27,955 nt of DNA from a virus: the IMG/VR virus record IMGVR_UViG_3300012984_000029, positions 1 through 27,955 of that record; one strand, given 5' to 3'. The notes under the pieces are model-generated. The model was given only the letters and a program-made list of their open reading frames with translations, made no database searches and was not told where the DNA came from. Position 1 is the stretch's first letter; each line of letters begins with the position of its first letter. A program made the translations under genes and the position numbers. Shown one piece after another: positions 5,793-13,964 of the stretch.

Positions 5793-6779
5793 ATGTCTAC
5801 ATCGGAGTACAAAGTGGTAGGCGGTTACTACACCGCAGGACAGACGCCGCAGATCAACGCGGTGGTAAACGCAGCAATCGCGGCAGGGTGGACGCCTTAC
5901 GGCTCGCCTATGCTGCGTAGCTCCGGATGGGTGGACCAACCGCTCATTAAGGGGACGAGCGGGACAATCACCGAGTACCGCGTGGTCACGGGCTACAGCG
6001 ACAACCGGACGCCAAAGATAGCGGCGCTGGTGGGCTGGAATCCTCTCGGCGATACTGTGCGACTCGACACGGCGTACTTCCTGCAAGCCTACGTATTAGG
6101 CCAGCCATACGGCGACGTAGACCCGCAGAGCATTGCAGGCATCACGCCGATGGGGATCGACCTGCTGACGAGCGACGAGATAGACGTGGCCTACCTCAGC
6201 CCCTCCACGGCTTTCGGTCGCGCACTGCTGAACCTCCCCGACGCTGCCGCACTCAAGGCGCTGATCCCTCCGGTCAACGAGACATTCCGCGCCAGCTTCA
6301 CGACCACCAGCACCGAGCTAACGCAGTTCTGCGCGGTTAACAACGTGCCGCAGGCGGTGACGTTCAATGCTCAGGCGATACCGAACGCGACGCTGGGCAC
6401 GCTCAACAACGCGACGGGGGTATTCACAGCGGCGAAAGCGATCAGCGGTGTACTGGCGATCAGCTGTCAGGTTCGCAGGACTCTCGGCGGCGCGTCTCCG
6501 GTTAACTGGGGCATCCAGGTTGAGACGTCCCCTGATGGCGTCGTGTGGGCTGCGGTTGCGGGTAGCTCACGCCGCATCAACCTGCGCGGTGGTGGTGACA
6601 ATAACATCCTGCAAATGCTGGGCTTTGTGTCGGCGATCAGTCTGCCAGCGGGGACGCGGCTGCGCTTCACTCAGTCATGCGACACGGCAAGCAGTAACAC
6701 GGGGCTGATAGCTGGCGCTACGCTACTGGGAGAAACCACAGCGGCGGGTATCATCTTCTCGCTGTACATGGTGGATTAA
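5793..6779 (+). CDS. Putative tail fibre/receptor-binding protein with duplicated N-terminal module (328 aa)
   Basis: Residues about 5-42 and 60-105 look like two copies of a small beta-alpha-beta module (EYKVVGGYYTAG and later EYRVVTGYSDNR). They resemble the DUF1737-type pattern, in which E-Y-K-V-V opens the domain and a G-W-x-P turn closes it. A linker (about 106-170) leads to a beta-rich C-terminal region (about 171-328) with alternating hydrophobic residues and a closing IIFSLYMVD strand. This resembles the TNF/C1q-like jelly rolls at the tips of some phage fibres. The second N-terminal copy ends in LDTAYFLQAYVLG, which parallels VDGYFVQAFG in the next protein. I infer a virion surface protein, perhaps a decoration or fibre subunit. 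It is placed between terminase and portal. The fold call is from pattern only. Confidence 0.55.
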   Translation: MSTSEYKVVGGYYTAGQTPQINAVVNAAIAAGWTPYGSPMLRSSGWVDQPLIKGTSGTITEYRVVTGYSDNRTPKIAALVGWNPLGDTVRLDTAYFLQAYVLGQPYGDVDPQSIAGITPMGIDLLTSDEIDVAYLSPSTAFGRALLNLPDAAALKALIPPVNETFRASFTTTSTELTQFCAVNNVPQAVTFNAQAIPNATLGTLNNATGVFTAAKAISGVLAISCQVRRTLGGASPVNWGIQVETSPDGVVWAAVAGSSRRINLRGGGDNNILQMLGFVSAISLPAGTRLRFTQSCDTASSNTGLIAGATLLGETTAAGIIFSLYMVD

Positions 6780-6787
6780 CCCGCGCT
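6757..6787 (+). promoter_or_regulatory. Possible weak promoter before the S74-domain protein
   Basis: TACAAT lies just after the stop of the 328-aa gene in the 42-base gap before the next start, and a TGTACA hexamer lies about 18 bp upstream of it (four of six matches to the consensus). A GGAAAGGAG ribosome site follows. It might raise expression of the next protein. Evidence is weak. Confidence 0.25.
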
Positions 6788-6821
6788 ACAATGTGCGAAC
6801 CTACGGAAAGGAGAGACGGCA

Positions 6822-8006
6822 ATGACTGCTAAACTGATTCACGGTAACGACCTCAACCAACTAGCCGCAGCGGTCAACGCCGCACGCGTGGCTGGTGGCA
6901 TCCCCAACGGTGGCCTCCTGTTCTGGAAAGGCCAATACTTTCAATTAGTTGTCGACGGCACCAGCTCGGTGGAGTACGCCATCGTAGCGCGCCAGCAGGA
7001 CACCAATTTCTCCGCTGATGCCCAGACGCTATCCGCTGGCGGGGCGTTTGCGCTCGGTGCTCCGTTGCAGGTCGACGGCTACTTCGTGCAGGCGTTCGGC
7101 GATCAGGCTGGCGCGGGTGGCGGCGGTGGCTCCTCTCTGCCTGACGGCGACACGGTAGACCAGACCATCCAGTGGGACGGCACCGAGTGGTTGCCTGGCG
7201 TGGTGCCAGCTGACGCGGCGATCTACGGAGAGGACGACTCACTCGGCGCGGCGCTGCCTACCATCTTCGCTAATACTGCGGCGGGCTACCCTCTGGGGTT
7301 GGTGGTTATCGACGCAACCGGACAGACTAACTCAGGGCTGTACGTTGTCGACGGTGGCGTGCCAGTGTTCAGCATTTCCGGCAGTGCGACGGGCGTTAAC
7401 TTCGCGGGTCCTGGCGGTTCGCTGTCATTGGCTCCGGCGTCAGCCCAGCTCACGGGTAACGGCGGCGCATCATCCGTAAGCGTCACCGCCTCTACGGTGC
7501 GCCTCACGTTTGCACCTACCGCAGTGGTGGACGTTCTGACGGGGACTTGCCGTCCAGGTACTACCAACGTGCTAAGCCTGGGCGACGGCTCCCATGTGTG
7601 GACCGAAGTCTTTGCGACCAACGGCACGATCAACACGTCAGACGCGACGTACAAGACTGAGCCTCTGGCTATCACGGATGCGGTTCTTGACGCGGTGGGT
7701 GACGTGGATATCGTGAGCTTTAAAATGCTGGACGCGGTAGCGCTGAAAGGCGACGCGGCGCGCACCCACTTCGGCGTCATTGCCCAGCAGGTGATTGCAG
7801 CATTCACGGCGCATGGCCTCGACCCGTTCGCTTACGGCGTTGTGTGCTATGACGAGTGGGAGGCCACGCCGGAAGTTCTGGACGCGGAGGGCAATGTCCT
7901 GATGGAAGCCCAGGAAGCTGGCAGTCGCTACGCTGTCCGCTATGACGAGCTGCTGGTGCTGGAAGCTGCACGCGTCCGCCGTCAGCTGGCTCTGCTGTCA
8001 AGTTAA
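6822..8006 (+). CDS. Tail fibre/spike with C-terminal S74 self-cleaving chaperone domain (394 aa)
   Basis: The C-terminal ~130 residues match the intramolecular chaperone (peptidase S74) domain of phage spikes. The segment NTSDATYKTEP carries the expected Ser-x4-Lys pair, S273 and K278. It is followed by the helical FGVIAQQVIAAF motif and ends in a YDELLVLEAARVRRQLALL helix. In the family the domain drives trimer folding and then cuts itself off at the serine, leaving here a mature protein of about 272 residues. The N-terminus (about 1-95) appears to share a two-part module with the preceding protein, and glycines 97-103 form a hinge. The middle (about 150-265) is beta-rich. Start ATG 6822 follows AAAGGAGAG. 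I infer a trimeric receptor-binding or enzyme-carrying fibre. No depolymerase motif is visible. Confidence 0.85.
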   Translation: MTAKLIHGNDLNQLAAAVNAARVAGGIPNGGLLFWKGQYFQLVVDGTSSVEYAIVARQQDTNFSADAQTLSAGGAFALGAPLQVDGYFVQAFGDQAGAGGGGGSSLPDGDTVDQTIQWDGTEWLPGVVPADAAIYGEDDSLGAALPTIFANTAAGYPLGLVVIDATGQTNSGLYVVDGGVPVFSISGSATGVNFAGPGGSLSLAPASAQLTGNGGASSVSVTASTVRLTFAPTAVVDVLTGTCRPGTTNVLSLGDGSHVWTEVFATNGTINTSDATYKTEPLAITDAVLDAVGDVDIVSFKMLDAVALKGDAARTHFGVIAQQVIAAFTAHGLDPFAYGVVCYDEWEATPEVLDAEGNVLMEAQEAGSRYAVRYDELLVLEAARVRRQLALLSS

Positions 8007-8019
8007 TCATCCGATATCT

Positions 8020-8047
8020 GAGAGGCTCATCACAGTATTTGCCTCTC
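8020..8047. repeat. Inverted repeat overlapping a promoter -35
   Basis: GAGAGGC (8020-8026) and GCCTCTC (8041-8047) form a perfect 7-bp dyad with a 14-base spacer after the S74-protein stop. The right arm overlaps the -35 of the next promoter. There is no T-tract in either direction, so it is more likely an operator or weak RNA structure than an intrinsic terminator. Confidence 0.4.
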
Positions 8048-8068
8048 TGTCCAACATCCTGCTATGAT
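8039..8068 (+). promoter_or_regulatory. Extended -10 sigma70 promoter for the portal-capsid segment
   Basis: TTGCCT (8039-8044), an 18-bp spacer and TATGAT (8063-8068) preceded by TGC form an extended -10 promoter in the 89-base gap after the S74 gene. The start would be near 8075. It would give the two small genes and the portal/scaffold/capsid genes their own transcript. Confidence 0.55.
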
Positions 8069-8097
8069 GCAAGTCTCTATACACGGAGGTGCATCAT
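8064..8097. promoter_or_regulatory. 8-bp dyad spanning the -10 and the start codon
   Basis: ATGATGCA (8064-8071) and TGCATCAT (8090-8097) are perfect reverse complements separated by 18 bases that hold the GGAGG ribosome site. The left arm overlaps the -10 and the right arm includes the first two bases of the ATG. In read-through RNA it could hide the start codon. In DNA it could be an operator. Confidence 0.35.
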
Positions 8098-8278
8098 GGC
8101 AGGACGCCAAGTAACTTACACCAAGCGAAACATCGCCGAGCTGGTTAACAAGGTTGACCCCAAGCGCCTGTCTGAACCTGTGCCCATTTACCCTATGAGC
8201 AACGGCAAGATTAAGACGCAGCTCCCCGATTTGCCTGGACAGGACTACCGCTGGACAAGGGATATCGAAGATGTCTGA
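8096..8278 (+). CDS. Small 60-aa phage protein
   Basis: ATG 8096 follows a strong GGAGG site at seven bases. An in-frame TTG at 8039 would add 19 residues but lies in the -35 box and is rejected. The product is basic at the start (MAGRQVTYTKRNIAELVNKV) and ends in an acidic, aromatic tail (YRWTRDIEDV). No family is recognised. It overlaps the next gene by 8 bp, and both precede portal, which suggests a head-assembly or packaging accessory role. The strong ribosome site and overlap make coding likely. Function is unknown. Confidence 0.65.
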   Translation: MAGRQVTYTKRNIAELVNKVDPKRLSEPVPIYPMSNGKIKTQLPDLPGQDYRWTRDIEDV

Positions 8279-8636
8279 AAATCATATCGTTACGTTTACG
8301 CCTGGCACCGATGACGCCGAAATGGAAGCCATGAACTATGAGCTGGCGAAGGTGGTCGGCGACTACCTCATGCACACTTATCCTGGCTACCTGTGGCGCG
8401 TCAATGCCGACATTCGCGGGGGCATCGTCAACATCCTGAACGGTGACGTGTCCTATGAAATGGGCTGCACGATTCTGGTGGCTGACCTGTTCCCTGCGCA
8501 CGTCGGGGAGAAGCACGTCAAGAAAGCTGGTGGCGAGATTCTGGAGCGCGCCCGCCTGCACCGTGGCAAGATGCGTGAGCACGAAGTCGCAGAAGCGAAG
8601 CGTGATCTGCGCGGCAACATCATCAACCTGAACTGA
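8271..8636 (+). CDS. Unrecognised 121-aa protein upstream of portal
   Basis: Start ATG 8271 overlaps the end of the 60-aa gene, with AAGG about ten bases upstream, so coupling to that gene is likely. The product looks alpha/beta: a helical segment with GDYLMHTYPGYLWRVN, a strand-rich middle (GGIVNILNGDVSYEMG), and a basic C-terminal helix (ERARLHRGKMREHEVAEAKR). There is no signal peptide, metal motif or membrane helix. It ends ten bases before portal, whose GAGGAAG ribosome site overlaps its stop. I cannot assign a family; a small head or packaging accessory is possible by position only. Confidence 0.7.
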   Translation: MSENHIVTFTPGTDDAEMEAMNYELAKVVGDYLMHTYPGYLWRVNADIRGGIVNILNGDVSYEMGCTILVADLFPAHVGEKHVKKAGGEILERARLHRGKMREHEVAEAKRDLRGNIINLN

Positions 8637-8646
8637 GGAAGCGGCC

Positions 8647-11034
8647 ATGCCGAGCGCACAAAAAGGAATTAACGACGGTTTAGTCGGTAAGCAACCGGAC
8701 ACCCAGACCACGCGTGGCAGCGGTGGTGCGCGAGGCATCACCCAGTCGAGCGACGAGCCGTACCGCGCAAACAACATCATCCCAGGATCTGGCGGTGGTC
8801 AGGCTACCCGCGAGGGCTTCGGTGACGGCGGGCTGGATATGGACTCATTCTCCGACTTCGCGGAGGACCGTCCGCTGCCGATGGAACAGGGGATTGAGCA
8901 GGCTTACGAGGAAGTGTCCGAAGTGGCGGGCATGGCCCGTGAGATGTGGGTCAATCTGGGTCGCCGTTGCTACGACACGGGCCGGACGTTCTACCGTCAG
9001 GGCTACCAGATCGCCCACCTCAACAACTCGTTCCTGTTCAAAGGGCAGCACGAGCCTGGCAGCAAGTACAATCACGAGGCGTTCAAAAACCGCTCGCGTA
9101 TCTTCCGTCCGCTGACACGCATGGCCGCTCGTAGCTGGGAGGCAGACGTCGCCAGCGCCCTGTTCATGAACGACGACTACATGCACATCTCGCCACGCAA
9201 CGTGTCAGACCCTGACTCGGAGAAAGCGGCGGCAGTGCTGAAAGAGCTGGTCAACCTGCACCTGGATAAGAACTGGTACACCACCTGTATCGGGGCGGCG
9301 CAGGACAGCTTTATCAACGGTCCGGTGATCGGCAAGGTCTACTGGCTGCACGAAACCACCACGAAGAAAACCGACGTGCCTGTGTTCGACGATGAGGGGA
9401 ACCTCATTGGCATCGACACACAGGAAGAAACCAAAATCGTGAAGGACGAGCCGTGCATTGAAGTGATTATGCCGGAGAACTTCATCTTTGACCCGACTGC
9501 CAACTGGCAGGATGTCGTCGGCACGTCGAAGTATTTCGTGCACCGTAAGATGGTGAGCGTTGACGACGTGCAGCTGCGCATGCAGAACGGTGAGTGGAAC
9601 ATGCTGGGGCTGGGGGAGATCCTGACCTGCCGCTGGTCCATGGAAGATGACGCCGTGCAGCAGAGCAAGCGCGGTGAAGGTAAGCCGGACCCAATCAACA
9701 ACGACAACGCCGACACGCTGTATGAGTCGGTGATGGTCAACGAAGTGTTCGTGCGCCGCGACGGGTGCTGGTACGTCTATCACATGATGGGCACCAACTG
9801 GCTCCTGGAAGATCCACGCCCGCTGGAGGAGCGCTATCACTTCGGACGCCTGCCGTTTGTCTACGGTACCGCGATGATTGAGTCGCACAACAACTACCCT
9901 GACTCGAAGGTAGCGCTGGGGTCTGAGCTGCAACGTGCGGTCAACGAAGTAACCAACCAGCGCGTGGACAACGTGAAGCTGGCCCTGAACAAACGTACCA
10001 TCGTTAAGCGTGGCGCGGCGGTTGACCTTAACTCTCTGACCCGCTCAACGCCTGGCGGCGTAGTGTTCACCTCTGACCCAGCCAACGACATCCTGCCGAT
10101 GGAAGTGTCCGACGTCACCAGCTCCAGCTACGAAGAAGTGCAGCGCATGACGATGGAGATGAACGAGGCGCAGGGTACCTTCTCCGGCCAGGCAGTGGCG
10201 AACAACCGCCAGATGAACGAAACCGTGGGCGGCATGAAGCTCCTGTCCAACGCGGCGACAAAGGTGGTGGACTTCGACATCCGCACGTTCGTGTTTACGT
10301 GGGTCCGTCCGGTACTGGAGCTGTACATGCTGTGCATCCAGTATTACGAGAACGACGAAACCATCATGCAGATCGCCGCCAACAACTCGGCATACTTCCC
10401 GCGCCTCAGCGTGCAGGACTTGACCGATGACCTGATGACGAAGCAGCTGGACCTGAAAGTGGACGTGGGCCTCGGTGCTACCGATCCGGTACAGCGCGTC
10501 AACACGCTGATGTTCGGTATCGACGCGGTAGCCAACCTGCCAGGCATGGGCGACAGCATGGACACGAAAGCTGTAGGCTCGTCCATCTTCGCAGCGCTGG
10601 GGCAGGGCGACGGCAGCAAGTTCTTCCCTAACCTCGCGCGCAACTTCGTCGAGCAGGAGAAAGCACCACCACCGCCTGACCCACTGGTGCTGGCCGCTCA
10701 GGAAGAAGCCAAAGGCCGAGTGGAGGAAGCCAACGTCAAGGCGCAGGCCGACCTCACTAAGCTCCAGATGCAGCTCCAGCAGGACCGTGAGCTGGCGCTC
10801 ATCAAACTGGCGCTGGAAGCTGAGCTGGCAGGCAAAGGCAATCAGATGGACATTCTCAAAGTTCTGCTGCAAACTGATGCGCAGATGAAGATTGCGGGGG
10901 CAGCGGATGCCACCAAACGTCAAACCACAGCGCTGAATGCAGGGATGTCGATGCGTGATAACGCTATGAATCAGGCGGCTCAGGTAGCCAACCAGGTGAC
11001 GCCGACTCAGCAGGAGATTCAGAAGGATGTCTAG
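8647..11034 (+). CDS. Portal protein (795 aa)
   Basis: The portal is the twelve-subunit ring at one capsid vertex through which DNA enters and leaves. The assignment rests on large size, position before scaffold and capsid, and a portal-like central region. That region has a wing/stem part (about 90-260), a beta-rich part (about 300-420), and a long helical segment (ELQRAVNEVTNQRVDNVKLA, about 435-455) followed by LPMEVSDVTSSSYEEVQRM. The last ~130 residues (about 665-795) are Gln/Lys/Ala-rich helices, suitable for the barrel or crown extending into the head. The N-terminal 60 residues are glycine-rich and probably disordered. At 795 aa it is close to the large portals of N4-type and other podoviruses. 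Its final 8 bases overlap the next start. The gene appears intact. Confidence 0.88.
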   Translation: MPSAQKGINDGLVGKQPDTQTTRGSGGARGITQSSDEPYRANNIIPGSGGGQATREGFGDGGLDMDSFSDFAEDRPLPMEQGIEQAYEEVSEVAGMAREMWVNLGRRCYDTGRTFYRQGYQIAHLNNSFLFKGQHEPGSKYNHEAFKNRSRIFRPLTRMAARSWEADVASALFMNDDYMHISPRNVSDPDSEKAAAVLKELVNLHLDKNWYTTCIGAAQDSFINGPVIGKVYWLHETTTKKTDVPVFDDEGNLIGIDTQEETKIVKDEPCIEVIMPENFIFDPTANWQDVVGTSKYFVHRKMVSVDDVQLRMQNGEWNMLGLGEILTCRWSMEDDAVQQSKRGEGKPDPINNDNADTLYESVMVNEVFVRRDGCWYVYHMMGTNWLLEDPRPLEERYHFGRLPFVYGTAMIESHNNYPDSKVALGSELQRAVNEVTNQRVDNVKLALNKRTIVKRGAAVDLNSLTRSTPGGVVFTSDPANDILPMEVSDVTSSSYEEVQRMTMEMNEAQGTFSGQAVANNRQMNETVGGMKLLSNAATKVVDFDIRTFVFTWVRPVLELYMLCIQYYENDETIMQIAANNSAYFPRLSVQDLTDDLMTKQLDLKVDVGLGATDPVQRVNTLMFGIDAVANLPGMGDSMDTKAVGSSIFAALGQGDGSKFFPNLARNFVEQEKAPPPPDPLVLAAQEEAKGRVEEANVKAQADLTKLQMQLQQDRELALIKLALEAELAGKGNQMDILKVLLQTDAQMKIAGAADATKRQTTALNAGMSMRDNAMNQAAQVANQVTPTQQEIQKDV

Positions 11035-11434
11035 AAAATCAGCGAAAACTTTGGAGACTGCGGCGGCTACGGCCCCGCACGTCGTGTACGCTAGAAACTT
11101 AAATCACATGAAAACCGAAGATTTAATGGATGATGTGTTGCCCATTAATTATCTTTACAGTAAAATCAATATCGCACAGGACGCGGCGCGGTTCTTCACG
11201 GACTCGCAGCACGGCGCAGACTTCGACCTCAGACTGAGGGAGCGGTTTATCAAAGGATTTGAGGCGCTATTATCGGCCAACCCCCTGGATGGGAAAGCCA
11301 TAACGGAAGCGCAGCAGGAATGTTTCATTGTCATCGGCATTTACGAGACGCTTGCTTCGCAAATTCAACTCGGTGAATCCAGCAAAGAACAGCTGAGCAT
11401 GACCCAGAGTGACACGGAAGATACAGGAGAGTAG
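11027..11434 (+). CDS. Unrecognised 135-aa protein between portal and scaffold
   Basis: The start at ATG 11027 lies inside the end of portal (8-bp overlap), with AGGA just upstream of it in the portal codons. The N-terminus is basic and probably flexible (MSRKSAKTLETAAATAPH). Residues about 30-110 look helical (YLYSKINIAQDAARFFTDS; LRERFIKGFEALLSANP), and the tail is acidic and polar. No family is recognised. The stretch from about 11100 to 11160 looks more AT-rich than its neighbours. Gene order suggests a head-assembly factor. Confidence 0.75.
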   Translation: MSRKSAKTLETAAATAPHVVYARNLNHMKTEDLMDDVLPINYLYSKINIAQDAARFFTDSQHGADFDLRLRERFIKGFEALLSANPLDGKAITEAQQECFIVIGIYETLASQIQLGESSKEQLSMTQSDTEDTGE

Positions 11435-11436
11435 TC

Positions 11437-12717
11437 ATGACTATCCAAAAGGACGCCACGACTCAACCCGTCAGCCAACAGCAGATTGCGGATGAGAATG
11501 CGGCAGCAGCACAGGTCAACGGACACAACACTGACCAGCCTCAACTCGGCGCAAGCGACAACCTTGATAACGCCTCTCAGGAACAGACGCCGGAGCAGAA
11601 GCAATCTGCGGCGGATATCGTTCAAGCTCAGCACCAGCAGCAAGCCGATGACCGCGAAGCGCTCATGGCGAAGATCTCCCGTGACCGTCGCCAGCACATG
11701 CGTGACGAGCACGATGAGCTTGATCAGGATTTAATGCTTGACAACCCTGACGACGTTCAGGAGAATGATGAGCAGGAGCAAGATACGAGTGCTGCGCAGG
11801 AAGCGCAGGCTGTGCAGGAAGCACAACAGCAGCCACAGGCAACTGGCCCTCGTTTCTTCACTGATGGTAATGGCGTCGAGCAGTGCGAACTGCTGGTAAA
11901 CGGCGTCAAGAAAGTAGTCCCCGCTGAGCGCGTATACGCTGCGGCGCAGAAGCTGGAAGCTGGGGATGAAAAGCTACGACAGGCCCATGAGGAGCGTCAA
12001 CGACTGGAGCAGGAACGCCAGGCATTCGCTCAGCAAAAACAGTCGGCGCAACAGTTTAAACAGCCATCCGTTGATCCGGACGCTGAGGCAAAACTGAAAA
12101 CGCAATTGCGAAGTGACCTGGAACGCCTGATTAATGAAGGCGACGATAGTGCAATGGACGCACTGGTAGAATCACTTGTGAAGGGACGCTCACAGCTATC
12201 CCCAGGAGTAGACCCCCACCAGATCGCCCACGAAGCTGTCATCATCCAGAACAACATTGCATGGGACACCGCGCTTATCCAGGCAAGTCAAGCGTTCGAC
12301 GCTGACCCTGAATTTGCCGATGTCAATGGCAACGAAGTGCTGGCCGCTAAAGCCACCGAGTACGCCAAGCAGCTCGTGACTCAGTACGACGCCCGCAACC
12401 GAAATGTACCGCCACTGGCGATCATGAAGGAAGCTGCAACAATGGCTCGTAACGAAGCACTGCAACTTGCGCAAGCTCTGGGACTTCCGGTACCAACGCA
12501 GCAGGGCCAAACGCAGCAGGGAGCCTCACGCGCAGATCAGGTAGCTGCACGTAAGACGCAGGCAGGTAATACCGTAACGGGTGGTGGTCAGGGTCGCGTC
12601 ACGTCTCAGCCTACGAAAGTGGCAGACGGCGGCAAAAATCCAAACTCTCGTGACGCTAAGGTCGCGGCATTTGCCGGACTCGTCGCAGGTCGGACCAACC
12701 CCATGATTAAACGTTAA
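11437..12717 (+). CDS. Putative scaffolding protein (426 aa)
   Basis: Scaffolds guide capsid assembly and leave before or during packaging. This protein has the expected composition and place. Residues 1-140 are rich in Gln, Asp, Glu and Ala and look disordered. A short beta segment (FFTDGNGVEQCELLVNGVKK, about 139-160) precedes a strongly charged coiled coil (HEERQRLEQERQAFAQQKQS, about 183-203). Helices follow to about 345. The C-terminal 80 residues are polar and basic, ending NPMIKR; such basic tails often bind the capsid shell. The gene starts three bases after the previous stop with a GGAGAG site and lies 23 bases before the capsid gene. No protease motif is seen. A capsid-associated tail assembly protein is a less likely alternative. 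Confidence 0.75.
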   Translation: MTIQKDATTQPVSQQQIADENAAAAQVNGHNTDQPQLGASDNLDNASQEQTPEQKQSAADIVQAQHQQQADDREALMAKISRDRRQHMRDEHDELDQDLMLDNPDDVQENDEQEQDTSAAQEAQAVQEAQQQPQATGPRFFTDGNGVEQCELLVNGVKKVVPAERVYAAAQKLEAGDEKLRQAHEERQRLEQERQAFAQQKQSAQQFKQPSVDPDAEAKLKTQLRSDLERLINEGDDSAMDALVESLVKGRSQLSPGVDPHQIAHEAVIIQNNIAWDTALIQASQAFDADPEFADVNGNEVLAAKATEYAKQLVTQYDARNRNVPPLAIMKEAATMARNEALQLAQALGLPVPTQQGQTQQGASRADQVAARKTQAGNTVTGGGQGRVTSQPTKVADGGKNPNSRDAKVAAFAGLVAGRTNPMIKR

Positions 12718-12740
12718 CACGTTGAAAGGAGAGTAACGCT

Positions 12741-13712
12741 ATGGCAGGCCAACTTTGGGGTGTAGACCGTTTAGGCGGTTACATGTACTCCGACCAGCTC
12801 AGCGCATATCTGCGTAAAGAAGTACAGCCGATGATGCGTTTCCGCCAGTTCTGTTCGGCGAAAGAAGCCTTTACCAAAGGGCGCGGTGAGATCTTCCACT
12901 GGGATATCATCACCAACGTGCGCACTCGTGGTGGGCGTCTGAAAGAAACGCAGGCAATTCCGGAAACCAACTTTGAGATTCGTCAGGGTTCCCTGACTAT
13001 CGACGAGTTCGGTAACTCCGTGCCTTATACCAAAAAGCTGGACGATCTGTCCAAACTTCCGGTGGAAGATATCATCCGCTCAGCTCTGAAAGACGACTGC
13101 GCAAAAACTCTGGACGAAGAAGCATGGTTCCAGTTTAACCAGACCCGTCTGGTTGCGTACCCGACTGGCGGTAACTCCGCGACGTCCGTCACCTTCGAAG
13201 CAGTAGCCACTCCTGGTGCGCACACTGCTGTGGTGAACAACGCGGCGCTGTCTCTGGATCACGTCAAAGGTATCGTTGACGAGATGAAAGAGCGTAACAT
13301 CCCAGGCTACGATGGCGATGAGTATTTCGCCCTGGCCCGTCCGACTACTTTCCGCCCGATTCGCAACGCGATTGAGGAGCTGAGCAAGTACGTCGAAAGT
13401 GGCTGGCGTAACATCCGCCTGGGTGAGATCGGTAAATACGAAGGTATGCGCTTCGTAGAGCAGACCAACATCCCGTCCATGGACTGGACCAATGGCCTCT
13501 CCGATCAGGCGTTCTTCTTCGGTGGCGACACCGTAACAGAAGCGATTACCAACCCCGAAGAAATTCGTGGTAAACTGCCTACCGACTATGGTCGCTCTCG
13601 TGGCGTAGCATGGTACTACATGGGCGGCTTCGGTATCGTGCACAACCAGAGCCAGGCAGACGACCCGCAGTCTCTGCAAAACCGCATCGTTCGCTGGGAC
13701 TCCGCGAGCTAA
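12741..13712 (+). CDS. Major capsid protein, N4 gp56-like (323 aa)
   Basis: The main shell protein. The stretch SLTIDEFGNSVPYTKKLDDL (about 84-103), followed by a helix with DDCAKTLDEEAWFQF, is the pattern I associate with the N4 gp56 family of HK97-fold capsid proteins. Later parts fit the A-domain and P-domain (residues about 190-290, with KERNIPGYDGDEYFALARP and an FVEQTNIP strand). Length is normal for the fold and there is no large N-terminal delta domain, consistent with a separate scaffold. It has the best ribosome site in the region (AAAGGAGAG) and frequent favoured codons, as expected for the most abundant virion protein. A GC hairpin follows the stop. Confidence 0.88.
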   Translation: MAGQLWGVDRLGGYMYSDQLSAYLRKEVQPMMRFRQFCSAKEAFTKGRGEIFHWDIITNVRTRGGRLKETQAIPETNFEIRQGSLTIDEFGNSVPYTKKLDDLSKLPVEDIIRSALKDDCAKTLDEEAWFQFNQTRLVAYPTGGNSATSVTFEAVATPGAHTAVVNNAALSLDHVKGIVDEMKERNIPGYDGDEYFALARPTTFRPIRNAIEELSKYVESGWRNIRLGEIGKYEGMRFVEQTNIPSMDWTNGLSDQAFFFGGDTVTEAITNPEEIRGKLPTDYGRSRGVAWYYMGGFGIVHNQSQADDPQSLQNRIVRWDSAS

Positions 13713-13716
13713 GCTA

Positions 13717-13740
13717 CGGGGGCTTCGGCCCCCGACTTTT
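13717..13740 (+). terminator. Hairpin after the capsid gene, possible partial terminator
   Basis: CGGGGGC and GCCCCCG form a 7-bp GC stem with a very stable TTCG tetraloop starting four bases after the capsid stop. Only four consecutive T residues follow, after AC. It may end part of the transcription after capsid or protect the capsid message from 3' exonucleases, which would help keep capsid in excess over downstream proteins. Confidence 0.6.
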
Positions 13741-13755
13741 AACAGGAGAAGTATC

Positions 13756-13950
13756 ATGGCTAAAGCATATGGTATGCCCGTCAACGACGGTCAAACTGCG
13801 CCAAAATCTAAAGAGTCTGGTAGCGCCGAGGACGGCCTGTCAAGCCTGCAGAAAATTGGCAACATGGAACACCCGATCACCGAGCAAGCTCGTTTCTCCG
13901 CTGGAGAGCGCAACGAGAATCTGCCTGGCGGGTTTAAACTGGTTCAGTAA
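13756..13950 (+). CDS. Small 64-aa protein after capsid
   Basis: ATG 13756 follows ACAGGAGAAG. The product (MAKAYGMPVNDGQTAPKSKE at its start) is polar, glycine- and serine-rich and probably mostly disordered, ending in GGFKLVQ. No family is recognised. Its place between capsid and a small beta-rich protein suggests a head accessory or decoration-linked peptide. The ribosome site and compact packing support coding. Confidence 0.65.
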   Translation: MAKAYGMPVNDGQTAPKSKESGSAEDGLSSLQKIGNMEHPITEQARFSAGERNENLPGGFKLVQ

Positions 13951-13964
13951 GGGAGCAGGCAATC

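Noticed and set aside
9205-10923. Long minus-strand frames (242 and 292 codons) opposite portal
   Set aside because: They are shadows of the strongly coding portal frame, rich in His/Val/Arg and with no ribosome sites.
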